Below are positions 1-7,926 of a stretch of 35,768 nucleotides of DNA, in pieces (within the stretch, counting starts at the first letter, position 1; every line of letters starts with the position of its first letter). The notes under the pieces are model-generated. The model was not told the DNA's origin. It saw nothing but the letters and a program-made list of their open reading frames with translations, and searched no databases. The position numbers were made by a program, and so were the translations under genes. This DNA is from Bacteroidota bacterium. Its GTDB lineage: Bacteria > Bacteroidota > Ignavibacteria > Ignavibacteriales > Melioribacteraceae. The stretch is from NCBI GenBank assembly GCA_023453125.1, contig JAEXUB010000193.1:1-35768 (forward strand), written 5' to 3'.

Positions 1-12
1 GGCTTTTTTATT
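1..12 (+). terminator. T-rich tail of a terminator lying mostly outside the window
   Basis: The window opens with GGC followed by a T run and ATT. This is the same 3' end that the terminator at 15454-15478 has. The hairpin itself would lie upstream of base 1, so this is an inference from resemblance only. Confidence 0.4.
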
Positions 13-213
13 ATGTCAACATATTATATTTACATATTACGCTCCGATAAAGGGCGGCACTACACCGGTTATACCTCCAACCTTGAGCAGAGACTTGCTC
101 AGCATAACAGAAAACACTCAGGTTTTACAGCCACTACAGAAAAATGAGAAATCATTGCTGTCCGGGAATTGAAAGAAAAAAAAATCGGCTCGGGAATTCG
201 AAATATTATTTAG
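13..213 (+). pseudogene. Broken GIY-YIG endonuclease-like gene (UvrC/YhbQ-type single domain)
   Basis: From ATG 13 the frame reads 44 residues that match the start of small GIY-YIG nucleases: YYIYILRS, then HYTGYTSNLEQRLAQHN with the conserved GYT..LE.R...HN pattern. The frame stops at TGA 145-147, where family members usually carry the Trp of a 'DW' or 'PW' motif, so TGG to TGA is a simple explanation. The same frame continues as EIIAVRELKEKKIG and ends at TAG 211-213. That resembles the family's C-terminal 'REkeIKkkKSRkyIe' helix, but about 15-20 residues containing the conserved Glu ('ExFeTk.eA') are missing. Family members are about 80-100 aa; this one totals about 65. I read it as a nonsense mutation plus an internal deletion. 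Translation of the 44-aa piece is possible but it lacks the catalytic Glu region. Small GIY-YIG proteins of this kind have unproven roles, possibly DNA repair or mobile-element-like. Confidence 0.75.
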
Positions 214-227
214 ACGGTCATCGAGTA

Positions 228-325
228 AGATGGCGAAGCCATCTGTATCGAGATGCAGAGCACATCGCCATAGGCGATCAAGCTCGCTTTAAGCGGGAGG
301 GTCATTGGTTCCCGATATCTCGGGA
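228..325. repeat. Cluster of four short palindromes (hairpins)
   Basis: Four near-perfect hairpins follow each other. At 228-244 a 7-bp stem (A+GATGGC/GCCATC+T) has a GAA loop. At 264-278 ATCGCC/GGCGAT has an ATA loop. At 283-297 a 6-bp stem includes one G-T pair. At 310-325 TCCCGA/TCGGGA has a TATC loop. The block is visibly more GC-rich than the flanking DNA (499-962 is very AT-rich). None is followed by a T run, so they do not look like terminators. They could be REP-like palindromes or a small non-autonomous element. Confidence 0.65.
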
Positions 326-498
326 CTGCGGCGGACATTAGCCCACCAGAGGCGGGTAAATCCGCCAAAAAGAAGGCGGGTAAACCTGTCAAACAGCCGA
401 CGGGTAAACCTGCCCAAAAGAAGGCGGGTAAATTCCCACTACGAAAATTTGAAGCTGTGGGGAGAATGATTAACATTTCTTTAGGTCTCTTCAATTAA
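274..498 (+). pseudogene. Start-less open frame with Lys-rich 8-residue repeats, in phase with the GIY-YIG remnant
   Basis: In the same reading frame as the GIY-YIG remnant, after further stops at 226 and 271, the frame is open from 274 to TAA 496-498 (74 codons) with no good start. It begins AIKLALSGRVIGSRYLGTAA and then carries 8-residue repeats: AGKSAKKK, AGKPVKQP, TGKPAQKK and a final AGKF. A Lys/Ala/Pro-rich tail of this sort is typical of nucleic-acid-binding extensions. It may be the decayed C-terminus of the broken gene, or it may only be a chance open frame through non-coding repeats. I favour neither strongly. Confidence 0.3.
351..437. repeat. 24-bp tandem repeat, about 3.6 copies
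   Basis: Units at 351-374, 375-398, 399-422 and a partial one at 423-437 each start G(G/A)CGGGTAAA and end in an A-rich stretch. Inside each unit GGCGG..CCGCC or CGGGTAAACCTG can fold back on itself, so the array is also a string of small hairpins. The period is a multiple of three and keeps one open frame on each strand. Confidence 0.8.
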
Positions 499-962
499 TA
501 TTATCAGAGTACGCTACATTTCTATTACAATTGAACTAAGGCTATGAAGGATATTTGAGATATTCAAAATAGCTCAAGGCAACATAGCAAAAGCCACTAT
601 GCTTATATCTTTTATCTTTACTTCAAAACTACCTTATTAAAATACTTTCAATTCAAATATAAATCCGCTATATTCATTTAAGAAAAGGCGCAAGTATATA
701 TCAGTATTTTGGTTATCTGGGATTTTAAACTGATTAAACGGAGCAATACAGCGGAAGACAGAAAATAAAGATTACCACGGTTCTTTCTCAGTTAAGTGGA
801 CTATTTAGTTAATTTCTTTTCTGTAAAATGAATACAAAGCTGGAATTGTTATTTAATATGATCTTTTGAATTCTTTTATATATCTGATGCTAGACTTTTT
901 TAAACTTTCACAAATAAACACATAAGTAAATTTATCAAACTTAAAAAAGTGAGGATTGTATT
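499..962. other. Gene-free AT-rich stretch
   Basis: I see no open frame with coding character, no RNA gene and no convincing terminator here. It holds the upstream region of the barrel gene at 963. No promoter with both boxes stood out. Confidence 0.6.
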
Positions 963-1622
963 ATGAAAAAGATCATTTATGCGTTTTTATTAGTCATTTT
1001 AATTCCAGTAATTGCTCATGCACAGACACCATTTGGTATTAATGTATCAGGAGCTTATATCTCGCCGATGGGAGATTTTGGGGACTTATACAAAAGCGGA
1101 ATTGGTGCTCAGGCCGCCGTTACTTATGATATTGCATTGGGACTGCAGTTAAACGTTTCAGCCGGCTATACCCAACTTTCTTTTAATAACGATAAATTCA
1201 ATGAACTTCTGAATGGAATGGGTATAACTGAAAAGGTAAATGTTGATTCAAAAATTACAATAATACCAATAATGGCCGGAGCAAGATATTATTTTACAGG
1301 TTCTGGATTAAGGCCTTATGCTGCATTGGATTTAGGATTGCACTTTGTTTCTGTAGGCGCTTCATCAGTGAATGTGGGAGGACAAACCTTCCCTGCTACC
1401 GTAGAGCAGTCAAAAGCCACTACTGCATGGGGCATCGGAGGGGGATTCCTTATACAAGTAGCACCTAAAATAAGTTTGGATATTAGTGCAAAGATGAATG
1501 GTAACGGTTTGGAAAGCGGCACAGATATAAGTGTAAGCGGTCCCGGGTATTCTTCGTCTCAATCCTCAAAATCAACAACCACATATTTCTCAGTCGGCGC
1601 CGGCATACACATCGATTTATAA
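963..1622 (+). CDS. Small outer-membrane beta-barrel protein (OmpA/OprF-type barrel, porin family)
   Basis: This 219-aa protein has a Sec signal peptide (about residues 1-21, ending AHAQ). The mature part is made of alternating amphipathic strands such as FGINVSGAYISPMGDFGDLY, LNVSAGYTQLSF and ITIIPIMAGARYYF. That is typical of an 8-stranded outer-membrane barrel of the 'outer membrane beta-barrel protein' domain. It ends in a beta strand (YFSVGAGIHIDL). No peptidoglycan-binding OmpA C-domain follows, so it is barrel only. The start at 963 is supported by AGTGAGGA about 8 bases upstream and by the signal peptide beginning MKKIIY. It is convergent with the hydrolase downstream, with a shared terminator between them. 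Function beyond an outer-membrane location cannot be told from sequence. Confidence 0.85.
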   Translation: MKKIIYAFLLVILIPVIAHAQTPFGINVSGAYISPMGDFGDLYKSGIGAQAAVTYDIALGLQLNVSAGYTQLSFNNDKFNELLNGMGITEKVNVDSKITIIPIMAGARYYFTGSGLRPYAALDLGLHFVSVGASSVNVGGQTFPATVEQSKATTAWGIGGGFLIQVAPKISLDISAKMNGNGLESGTDISVSGPGYSSSQSSKSTTTYFSVGAGIHIDL

Positions 1623-1643
1623 ACAATTTTAGATAAATCAAAT

Positions 1644-1676
1644 TGCCATTCCCGCGGCGGCGGGGATGGCAGATTT
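1644..1676. terminator. Bidirectional terminator between convergent genes
   Basis: A 12-bp stem (1644-1655 with 1660-1671, one T-G pair) closes a GGCG loop and is followed by GATTTTAATT on the plus strand. It lies between the stop at 1622 (+) and the stop at 1680 (-), so it can serve both genes. Confidence 0.75.
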
Positions 1677-1679
1677 TAA

Positions 1680-2492
1680 TTATCTATGCTTTTCTATAAA
1701 TTCCAACACAATCCTTATAATTTCTTCTTTCCTTTCCCTGTGCGGTACGTGCCCGGTTTTTTCAAGTAAAATCATTTCAGAACTGCCGCCTGCGAGAGAA
1801 GCAAACCTGCGCGGAAATTCTGCGCTACCGAACTCGTCATATTCTCCGTGGATGGCAAGCAGTGGGGAAGTAACTTTCTTAAGTGTTTCATCAAGATTCC
1901 AGTCCCTGAATTGGGGAGAAAGCCAGGTCTCAGTCCAGGCATCAAGCACCCACTTTGCCTTTTCGCCGTGGTAACGGACAAGCTTATCAAACTGTGCAGG
2001 ATTTTTAAAGCTTTCTTTTGCGGCGGACACACCTTCAATTGTAATCGGCTCAACAAATGCCTGAGAAGCCTCTGTAATTACCGCAATGCACTCTTTCTGA
2101 TATTTAGCGGCAATTTCTGCAGACATGCTCCCTCCGGTACTGTGCCCGAAGAGAATGAATTCTTTTATCCCATATGATTCTTTTATATGCGGGAAAAATA
2201 TATCAGCTTCCTGTCGTATAAAATCAAAAGGAAGTATATCATTACGGGGGGAAGATTTGGCGTAGCCGAGCCTGTCGTAAGCAATTACATCTCTTCCGGA
2301 GGCCATACAAAGGGATTCGGGAAAGTCGCGCCAGATTTCAACAGAGCCGAGAGAATCGTGCAGTAGAATTATGGGAGATAATGTTCCTCTGCAGCTCCAT
2401 TTACGTGAAAAAATTGCACCACCGGGGACTTCAATAAACCGGTCTTCAAACTTTATATTCATTATCATCCTGTCAGGGAATATCAATTGCAT
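1680..2492 (-). CDS. Alpha/beta hydrolase
   Basis: A 270-aa alpha/beta-hydrolase fold protein with the triad visible: nucleophile Ser118 in the elbow GHSTGG, acid Asp219 in HGEYDEF, and His248 in KTGHVPHRE. The oxyanion strand reads LLHDSLGS, like the LHEGLGS of a subgroup of small hydrolases, rather than the commoner HG. No signal peptide is seen, so it is probably cytoplasmic. The substrate (ester, lactone or other) cannot be inferred. Start choice: Met1 at 2492 has no clear ribosome binding site, while Met11 (codon 2460-2462) is preceded by ACAGGATGATA and begins MNIKFEDRF. The shorter 260-aa protein is therefore a good alternative. It is monocistronic and convergent with the barrel gene. 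Confidence 0.85.
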   Translation of the reverse strand: MQLIFPDRMIMNIKFEDRFIEVPGGAIFSRKWSCRGTLSPIILLHDSLGSVEIWRDFPESLCMASGRDVIAYDRLGYAKSSPRNDILPFDFIRQEADIFFPHIKESYGIKEFILFGHSTGGSMSAEIAAKYQKECIAVITEASQAFVEPITIEGVSAAKESFKNPAQFDKLVRYHGEKAKWVLDAWTETWLSPQFRDWNLDETLKKVTSPLLAIHGEYDEFGSAEFPRRFASLAGGSSEMILLEKTGHVPHRERKEEIIRIVLEFIEKHR

Positions 2493-2549
2493 TGCACAAA
2501 TTTAATCAAAAAAAACGGCACCGGGCACCCTTTATGTCGGGTTTTCTCC

Positions 2550-2578
2550 TTGAAGTATTAGATGTTTTAGCATATTTT
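2550..2578 (+). promoter_or_regulatory. Candidate sigma70-type promoter for the BtpA-family gene
   Basis: TTGAAG (2550-2555), a 17-base spacer and TATTTT (2573-2578) lie about 50 bases upstream of the ATG at 2626. Each box matches the consensus at four positions. This is sequence resemblance only, in AT-rich DNA where chance matches are common. Confidence 0.4.
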
Positions 2579-2625
2579 ACCGCATCTATTAAAAGCTCAA
2601 ATTGCCATAAAAAAAAGGATAATTA

Positions 2626-3414
2626 ATGAAACTGTTTAATATCAGCAAGCCGATTATAGGAATGATTCACATAGACGCGCTTCCGGGAACTCCCAAATAC
2701 GGTGGAAGCGTAAAGAAAATTACCGCAAAGGCAGTTGAAGAGGCTGCAATCTACTGCGACGGCGGAGTTGATGTTCTAATGATTGAGAATATGCACGATG
2801 TACCCTATCTAAACAGGAATGTCGGCCCTGAAATTGTTACGGTAATGAGCATAATCCTTCACGAGCTCAAGACCAGTTTTAAGATGCCCGCAGGCATCCA
2901 GATTCTTGCAGGGGCAAATAAAGAAGCAATTGCGGCCGCCCACGCTGCCGGGGCCGATTTTATAAGAGGCGAAGGATTCGTTTTCTCACACATTGCCGAT
3001 GAAGGGACCTTTAATTCGGATGCCGGAGAAATTCTACGCTATAGAAAGCAGATAGGAGCTGAACACGTTAAGATCTTTACCGATATAAAGAAAAAACACA
3101 GCTCTCATTCCATAACCGCAGATACGGATATTGTTGAAACTGCAAAAGCCGCTGAATTCTTTTTGAGCGACGGAGTGATTATTACCGGTACTGCAACGGG
3201 TAAAGAGCCTTCATTGATTGAAATGGAGGACGTAAAAAAAAGCGTAAATATACCAGTAATTGCCGGGTCAGGAATTACAGAAAGAAACGCCGGCGAATAT
3301 CTTCAGTTCTGCGATGCTTTGATTGTAGGCTCATATTTCAAAAAAGAGGGTATTTGGTCAAACTCTATTGATCCGAAAAGAGTTAAATCATTTATCAAAA
3401 CTGTCAGGGGATAA
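2626..3414 (+). CDS. BtpA/SgcQ family TIM-barrel protein
   Basis: 262 aa, close to the usual length of the BtpA family (PF03437). Family hallmarks are visible: IIGMIHIDALPGTPKYGGS at the N-terminus (G-M-[IV]-H-..-LPG-P.Y), DVLMIENMHDVPY, AAHAAGADFIRGEGFVFSH, then VIITGTATG and IPVIAGSGIT in the C-terminal phosphate-binding-like part of the barrel. The family includes cyanobacterial BtpA, needed for photosystem I stability, and enterobacterial SgcQ. No enzymatic reaction is firmly known for it. The ATG at 2626 has AAGGATAA just upstream. It is followed by 91 bases and then the histidine kinase in the same direction; no terminator is seen between them, so co-transcription is possible. Confidence 0.88.
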   Translation: MKLFNISKPIIGMIHIDALPGTPKYGGSVKKITAKAVEEAAIYCDGGVDVLMIENMHDVPYLNRNVGPEIVTVMSIILHELKTSFKMPAGIQILAGANKEAIAAAHAAGADFIRGEGFVFSHIADEGTFNSDAGEILRYRKQIGAEHVKIFTDIKKKHSSHSITADTDIVETAKAAEFFLSDGVIITGTATGKEPSLIEMEDVKKSVNIPVIAGSGITERNAGEYLQFCDALIVGSYFKKEGIWSNSIDPKRVKSFIKTVRG

Positions 3415-3455
3415 TCCTGTCTGGTTTTAATATTCGTCTTTTTAATAAAACCCAA

Positions 3456-3484
3456 TTACACTATTTTTATAGAATATATAAAAT
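3456..3484 (+). promoter_or_regulatory. Candidate sigma70-type promoter for the histidine kinase gene
   Basis: TTACAC (3456-3461), 17 bases, then TAAAAT (3479-3484), with the ATG at 3506. The 5' leader would be only about 15 bases. Weak but well spaced. Confidence 0.35.
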
Positions 3485-3505
3485 TTGTATTAGACAAAAT
3501 AGCGG

Positions 3506-6358
3506 ATGATTGAAAATTTGCGAAGAAGAGAGCTTTCCGGGGCATTATTATACTTCATTTTATATTTTTCGGGAGCACTGCTCGGAAATACATTAACCTA
3601 TAATTCAGGATTTGCGGTTTCGTTTTGGCCTCCCAGTGGAATTGCTCTGGCATTTCTTTTACTTTACCCTTATAAGCATTGGAAAACTCTAATTCCTGCT
3701 GGAATTTTTGCCAATATTCTTTTCGACATTATTAACGGGAAATCATTTTTACTAACTGCATTTTACTCATCCGGAAATACACTTGAAGCTGTAGCAGGTG
3801 CTTTAATTATCAGAAAATATGGAGGAATTGTTTTTCGCCTGGATACAGTTAAGCAGGTTCTTTTGCTCTTCTTTACTGCTCTCATCTCCACTACAATCAG
3901 TGTTTTTATAGGCACAACCTCCACCCGGCTATTGATGGGATTCCACATTAACAACGGTACCTGGTGGTCGGGGGATATTTTGGGAATACTGATTTTCACC
4001 CCGCTTGTAATAACCTATAAAGAATGGTATTCTGAATTTAAGGGATATTCCTTTTATAGGCTATTAGAACTGTTTACCTTATTCCTTCTTGCAATCTTAG
4101 TTTCATATCTTGTTTTTTTGACAGAAGCCAGGAGTATACCCCACACAATATTTTTAATATTTATTCCTCTGCTATGGTCGGCATTCCGTTTCGGTTTTCA
4201 TTCTACAGTTTTATTTAATGCAGTTTTGATTGGTTTTGCCGTTTACAGTACGTCACAAGGGGCCGGAATTATTTCTGGGCATAAAGGAAATATTCCGGGA
4301 CAACTGTTTTTCTTTCAGTTCTTTTCATCCGGAATAACATTGCTATCACTAATTATAACTGTACTAATCGACTCACAAAACCGGATGCTGAAAAAATACA
4401 GTGAAAGCGAGGATAAATTCAGGCGGCTTGTCGAGGTATTGTCAGATGCTGTTCTTGTTAACAGGGAGAATAAAATTGTTTACTGCAACAAAGCCGCTCT
4501 TAAGCTCTTCGGAACAAATAATGAAAATGATATTCTTGGAAAAACTCCATATCAGATTTTCCATCCGGATAATCACGCCGATATACAAAGACGGATTGAA
4601 ATAATGCTCAATGAGAATGTTATTGTCCCCAAAAAAGCAGAGAAGATATTAAAGGTAGATGGTACTATAGCCTATGTAGAGGTTACTGCAACTCCTTTTG
4701 TATATTATGGCTCTAAGGCAATTCATGTTGTCCTGCGGGATATTACTGAAAAGGTTAAGGATGAAGAGGAACTGCTAAGAAGACAGACGATTATAGATGC
4801 CATACTAGAAAATTCGCCAATTGGTTTTGCGGTTAATACAATCGGTGACGGCAGAGCTATTTATGTAGCAAAGAAATTTGAGCAGATTTACGGGGTAGAA
4901 CCGGGTACGCTTAATTCGGTGGATTCATATTTTGAAAATGTTTATCTGGATCCGGAATACCGGGAGGTGATGCGGAAGCGAATCCTTTCCGATATGGAAT
5001 CGGGTATTCCGGAAAGGATGATCTGGGATGATGTTACAATTGTAACAAAAGATGGTGATGAGAAGATACTATTTGTTATGAATATTCCCGTAATAGAAAG
5101 TAATTTAATGATTTCCACGGTACAGGATATTACGGAAAGGAAAAAAGCTCAGGCTGCGCTTATAGAGAGCGAAGAGAGATTCAGAACTCTAGTAAGCTCC
5201 ATGAATGAAATTGTTTTCACACTCGATTCTGAAGGGAAGCATTCCGGTGTCTACGGTAAATGGATCGAAAATCTGGGGGCGTCTCAGGAGATGTTTATTG
5301 GAAAAACGGCAGTTGATATTTTCGGCAGGGATGCCGGGCATATGCATCTTGATGCCCATATGAGAGCTCTGAAAGGGGAAAGCTTTATATATGAATGGTC
5401 TACCGGAGGGAATGACAATAAATATTTTGCCACATCGCTTTCTCCGATGCACGATTCAGCCGGCAATGTTACTGGGGTTGTAGGTATTGGAAGAGATATA
5501 ACAGAAAGAAAGAGAAATGAGGCGGAACTGGAACAACACAGGAATCACCTAAGCGAACTGGTGGAAAAAAGAACAAAGGAACTTGATTCACTTAATAAAG
5601 AGCTTGTAAAGGAAATTGAGATGAAAAACAGGGCTGAGCTCCTTCTTAAGGAATCTCTGGAAAAGGAAATTGAGCTCAATAGTCTTAAAAGCAAATTCAT
5701 TTCTACTGCGTCTCATGAATTTAAGACCCCTCTCACTGCAATTTATTCTTCTATAGAACTGCTGCAGAGATATAGCCAGAGATGGAATGAAGAAAAGATT
5801 AATGACTATCACGAAAGGATTAAAAGTTCTGTAAACCATCTTACTTCACTAATAGATGACGTATTGCAGATAAGCAGGACAGATTCTGGCAGGTTGTTTA
5901 TTAAAAAAGAATCTGTTAACCCGGACGATATCTGCCGTAGAATTATTGAAGATATTTACTTAAACTCGGATGGAAGACATAAATTAAATTATGAGTTCAT
6001 TTCCGGTTCTAAAGAATTTCAGCTTGACTACAAACAGACATTTATAATTCTTCAAAACCTGATATCCAATGCGGTTAAGTATTCTCCGGAAGGGGGAGAG
6101 GTAGATATCACGATTTCAGCTGATAATGAAATAATGGAAATAAATGTTTCAGACAGGGGAATTGGAATTCCGGAGAGGGAACTGGATAAACTTTTCCAGC
6201 CATTTTACAGGGCGGAGAATATTGGTTCAATTAAAGGGACCGGACTAGGGCTTACCATCGTAAAAAACGCCGTTGAATTGCACAACGGGACTATCAGTGT
6301 AATTTCAAAAGAAGGAAAAGGGACTCAATTTCAGGTTAAAATCCCGATAAATTGTTAA
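3506..6358 (+). CDS. MASE1-domain, multi-PAS sensor histidine kinase
   Basis: A 950-aa membrane sensor kinase. Residues about 10-295 form a MASE1 sensor with roughly eight hydrophobic segments and the typical FWPPSGIALAFLLL and ...GDILGILIFTPL motifs. Three PAS domains follow at about 302-420, 425-545 and 553-672; the first and third begin with the (D/E)xFRxLV pattern. After them comes a charged coiled coil at about 675-730. The HisKA dimerisation helix carries phospho-acceptor His737 in ASHEFKTPLT. The HATPase_c domain shows the N box around N851/N855 (NLISNAVKYS), DRGIGIP and GTGLGLTIVKN. It should autophosphorylate in response to a membrane or small-molecule signal. No receiver domain or response regulator is encoded nearby, so it is an orphan kinase here. 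The ribosome binding site before 3506 is poor (GCGG). The signal sensed is unknown. Confidence 0.93.
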   Translation: MIENLRRRELSGALLYFILYFSGALLGNTLTYNSGFAVSFWPPSGIALAFLLLYPYKHWKTLIPAGIFANILFDIINGKSFLLTAFYSSGNTLEAVAGALIIRKYGGIVFRLDTVKQVLLLFFTALISTTISVFIGTTSTRLLMGFHINNGTWWSGDILGILIFTPLVITYKEWYSEFKGYSFYRLLELFTLFLLAILVSYLVFLTEARSIPHTIFLIFIPLLWSAFRFGFHSTVLFNAVLIGFAVYSTSQGAGIISGHKGNIPGQLFFFQFFSSGITLLSLIITVLIDSQNRMLKKYSESEDKFRRLVEVLSDAVLVNRENKIVYCNKAALKLFGTNNENDILGKTPYQIFHPDNHADIQRRIEIMLNENVIVPKKAEKILKVDGTIAYVEVTATPFVYYGSKAIHVVLRDITEKVKDEEELLRRQTIIDAILENSPIGFAVNTIGDGRAIYVAKKFEQIYGVEPGTLNSVDSYFENVYLDPEYREVMRKRILSDMESGIPERMIWDDVTIVTKDGDEKILFVMNIPVIESNLMISTVQDITERKKAQAALIESEERFRTLVSSMNEIVFTLDSEGKHSGVYGKWIENLGASQEMFIGKTAVDIFGRDAGHMHLDAHMRALKGESFIYEWSTGGNDNKYFATSLSPMHDSAGNVTGVVGIGRDITERKRNEAELEQHRNHLSELVEKRTKELDSLNKELVKEIEMKNRAELLLKESLEKEIELNSLKSKFISTASHEFKTPLTAIYSSIELLQRYSQRWNEEKINDYHERIKSSVNHLTSLIDDVLQISRTDSGRLFIKKESVNPDDICRRIIEDIYLNSDGRHKLNYEFISGSKEFQLDYKQTFIILQNLISNAVKYSPEGGEVDITISADNEIMEINVSDRGIGIPERELDKLFQPFYRAENIGSIKGTGLGLTIVKNAVELHNGTISVISKEGKGTQFQVKIPINC

Positions 6359-6455
6359 AATTTCTAAAAAACACTGCTCATCTTAATATTTCCCTTTGCC
6401 TATAAAACCAATAATAATATCTTTACAGAACAATTTAATATCTATGGGGTACAAA

Positions 6456-7538
6456 ATGCGTTTAGCTAAACAGATTTCTTTATTAAGTGTTTTATTCTTG
6501 TTTCTCTTAACATCAGCCGGATATGCACAGAAGGTGCTTACAATCGGTGATGATGCTCCTGTCTTAAAATTTTCAAAATGGGTTAAAGGAACACCTATTG
6601 AAAAGCTCGAAAAAGGAAATATTTACGTTGTAGAATTCTGGGCAACCTGGTGCGGTCCCTGCCGCCAGAGCATTCCGCATCTTACAGAACTGGCTCACAA
6701 ATATAAAGGCAAAGTAACATTTATCGGCGCCGATGTATGGGATAATCCTACAGGGGGAAAAGACCTGTTTACTCACGTTTCCGATTTTGTTCATAAGGAA
6801 ATGGGAGACAAGATGGATTATAACGTTGCAATCGACAGCGACGACAAACATATGGCGGAAAACTGGATGAGCGCTGCTGCCCAGAATGGAATTCCTGCTG
6901 CATTCATAGTTGATAAAAACACAAAGATTGCCTGGATTGGTCACCCTATGGAAATGGATGAAGCTCTTGCAAAAATAGTTGAAGGCACATACGACGGTAA
7001 AGAATATGCCGCTAAGCTCCTTGAAGAACAGAAAAAGACAGCCGAATCAATGGCATTAAGCAAAAAATTCCAGGAAGCCGGAAAACCGATTCTTGATGCT
7101 TTCAAGGCTAAAGATTACAAGACAGTTGTTGCAGAATGCGAAAAGCTTGCTGCTGCTGAACCTAGCCTTAAATCGATGATTGACAGATATCATATTATGG
7201 GACTCGTAAAAGTTGACCCTGCTAAAGCAATTGAAAAAGCCAATACAGCCGCAAATGAAATGGAAATCCTCAATTATATTTCGACTTTTGCCGGTAAGGA
7301 TAATGATAAGAAATTATATGACTGGGCAATTGAAAAAGGGGAAAAACTTGCTGCCGACGGTTCAAAAAACCTGAATGTATTTTATTTTCTTGCCAACATT
7401 TATGAGACAACCGGTAATAATGCAAAGGCAATTACAGCATTAGAAAAATTCCTTGAATATGCTCGCGAACAGAAGATTGATGAAAAGAATCTTCAGCAGT
7501 TTGTTGATAAGATCAAAAAGCTCAAAGAAGCAAAATAG
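6456..7538 (+). CDS. Exported thioredoxin-like protein with helical C-terminal domain
   Basis: I place the start at ATG 6456 (360 aa), because it follows GGGG six bases upstream and begins a clean signal peptide (MRLAKQISLLSVLFLFLLTS, ending GYAQ). The in-frame ATG at 6396 would put 20 polar residues in front of that signal. The mature protein starts with a TlpA/AhpC-TSA-like thioredoxin domain (about 25-180) with the active site WCGPC (Cys66, Cys69) in VEFWATWCGPCRQS and a cis-Pro loop in QNGIPAAFIVD. The remaining 180 residues are alpha-helical and TPR-like (FYFLANIYETTGNNAKAITA). It probably acts as a periplasmic disulfide reductase or oxidoreductase; partners are unknown. It stands alone, ending in a strong terminator. 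Confidence 0.87.
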   Translation: MRLAKQISLLSVLFLFLLTSAGYAQKVLTIGDDAPVLKFSKWVKGTPIEKLEKGNIYVVEFWATWCGPCRQSIPHLTELAHKYKGKVTFIGADVWDNPTGGKDLFTHVSDFVHKEMGDKMDYNVAIDSDDKHMAENWMSAAAQNGIPAAFIVDKNTKIAWIGHPMEMDEALAKIVEGTYDGKEYAAKLLEEQKKTAESMALSKKFQEAGKPILDAFKAKDYKTVVAECEKLAAAEPSLKSMIDRYHIMGLVKVDPAKAIEKANTAANEMEILNYISTFAGKDNDKKLYDWAIEKGEKLAADGSKNLNVFYFLANIYETTGNNAKAITALEKFLEYAREQKIDEKNLQQFVDKIKKLKEAK

Positions 7539-7546
7539 TTTACTGC

Positions 7547-7572
7547 AGCCCCTCTGATGAGGGGCTTTTTTA
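7547..7572 (+). terminator. Rho-independent terminator after the thioredoxin-like gene
   Basis: AGCCCCTC and GAGGGGCT form an 8-bp stem with a TGAT loop, followed directly by a T run. It starts 8 bases after the stop codon. Confidence 0.9.
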
Positions 7573-7721
7573 TTTTTCCCCTTCTGAATGCCTTAAGTTT
7601 TGTTCCCCTCTCACAGTTTAACAAAATTACTATGTAATAGCCCGGTTATAGAAGAAATACTTTAAAATTTAAGTTAAAATGCATCTTTTTTTACAAAAAT
7701 TAAGACTAATTTATCTTTATT
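7573..7721. other. Non-coding region upstream of the nifJ promoter
   Basis: AT-rich, without an open frame of coding character. Together with the leader this gives about 355 gene-free bases before nifJ. I see no RNA gene here. Confidence 0.5.
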
Positions 7722-7750
7722 TTGAGGGGAAATATCGATAAATTTATAAT
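7722..7750 (+). promoter_or_regulatory. Probable sigma70-type promoter of nifJ
   Basis: TTGAGG (7722-7727), exactly 17 bases, then a perfect TATAAT (7745-7750). Transcription would start near 7757, giving an untranslated leader of about 170 bases before the ATG at 7927. Confidence 0.6.
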
Positions 7751-7780
7751 CCGGATATTAATTCTTAGATATTGGATTCC

Positions 7781-7830
7781 GGAGGTCGGTTTTTCTATAA
7801 ATGAGGAAGTAAAAGAGTGAAAAACCCTCC
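7781..7830 (+). promoter_or_regulatory. Long-loop inverted repeat in the nifJ leader
   Basis: GGTTTTT (7788-7794) pairs with AAAAACC (7820-7826), and GGAG (7781-7784) pairs with CTCC (7827-7830) after a 3-base bulge. The loop is 25 bases. It sits in the predicted leader and could be a regulatory structure. It is not a terminator on the plus strand because no T run follows. Confidence 0.35.
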
Positions 7831-7926
7831 AAAAACAAATAAAAGTAACCGTTTTAATTGGCTCAATAGTTGCCTGTATAAAAACAGTTAAAATTTCATA
7901 TAAAAAAATAAATTCAGAGGAAAGAA

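Noticed and set aside
145..147. TGA recoded as Trp
   Set aside because: All intact genes use TGG for Trp and none carries an in-frame TGA, so recoding is not supported; a plain nonsense mutation is simpler.
144..341. 65-aa plus-strand open frame across the palindromes
   Set aside because: It overlaps the GIY-YIG remnant in another frame, has a skewed composition (Arg/His/Trp) and encodes nothing recognisable; the palindromes explain it.
351..437. Possible CRISPR array
   Set aside because: The units are directly contiguous 24-mers without spacers, and no cas gene is present.
210..494. 94-aa minus-strand frame with LPAFFWAG-like repeats
   Set aside because: It is the antisense reading of the 24-bp repeats; no ribosome binding site and no homologous domain seen.
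3506..6358. Hybrid histidine kinase with receiver domain
   Set aside because: The protein ends right after the ATPase domain; no receiver (DD..D..K) is present and no response regulator follows.
6396..6455. Upstream start of the thioredoxin-like gene
   Set aside because: It would add 20 residues in front of a normal signal peptide; ATG 6456 has the better ribosome binding site.
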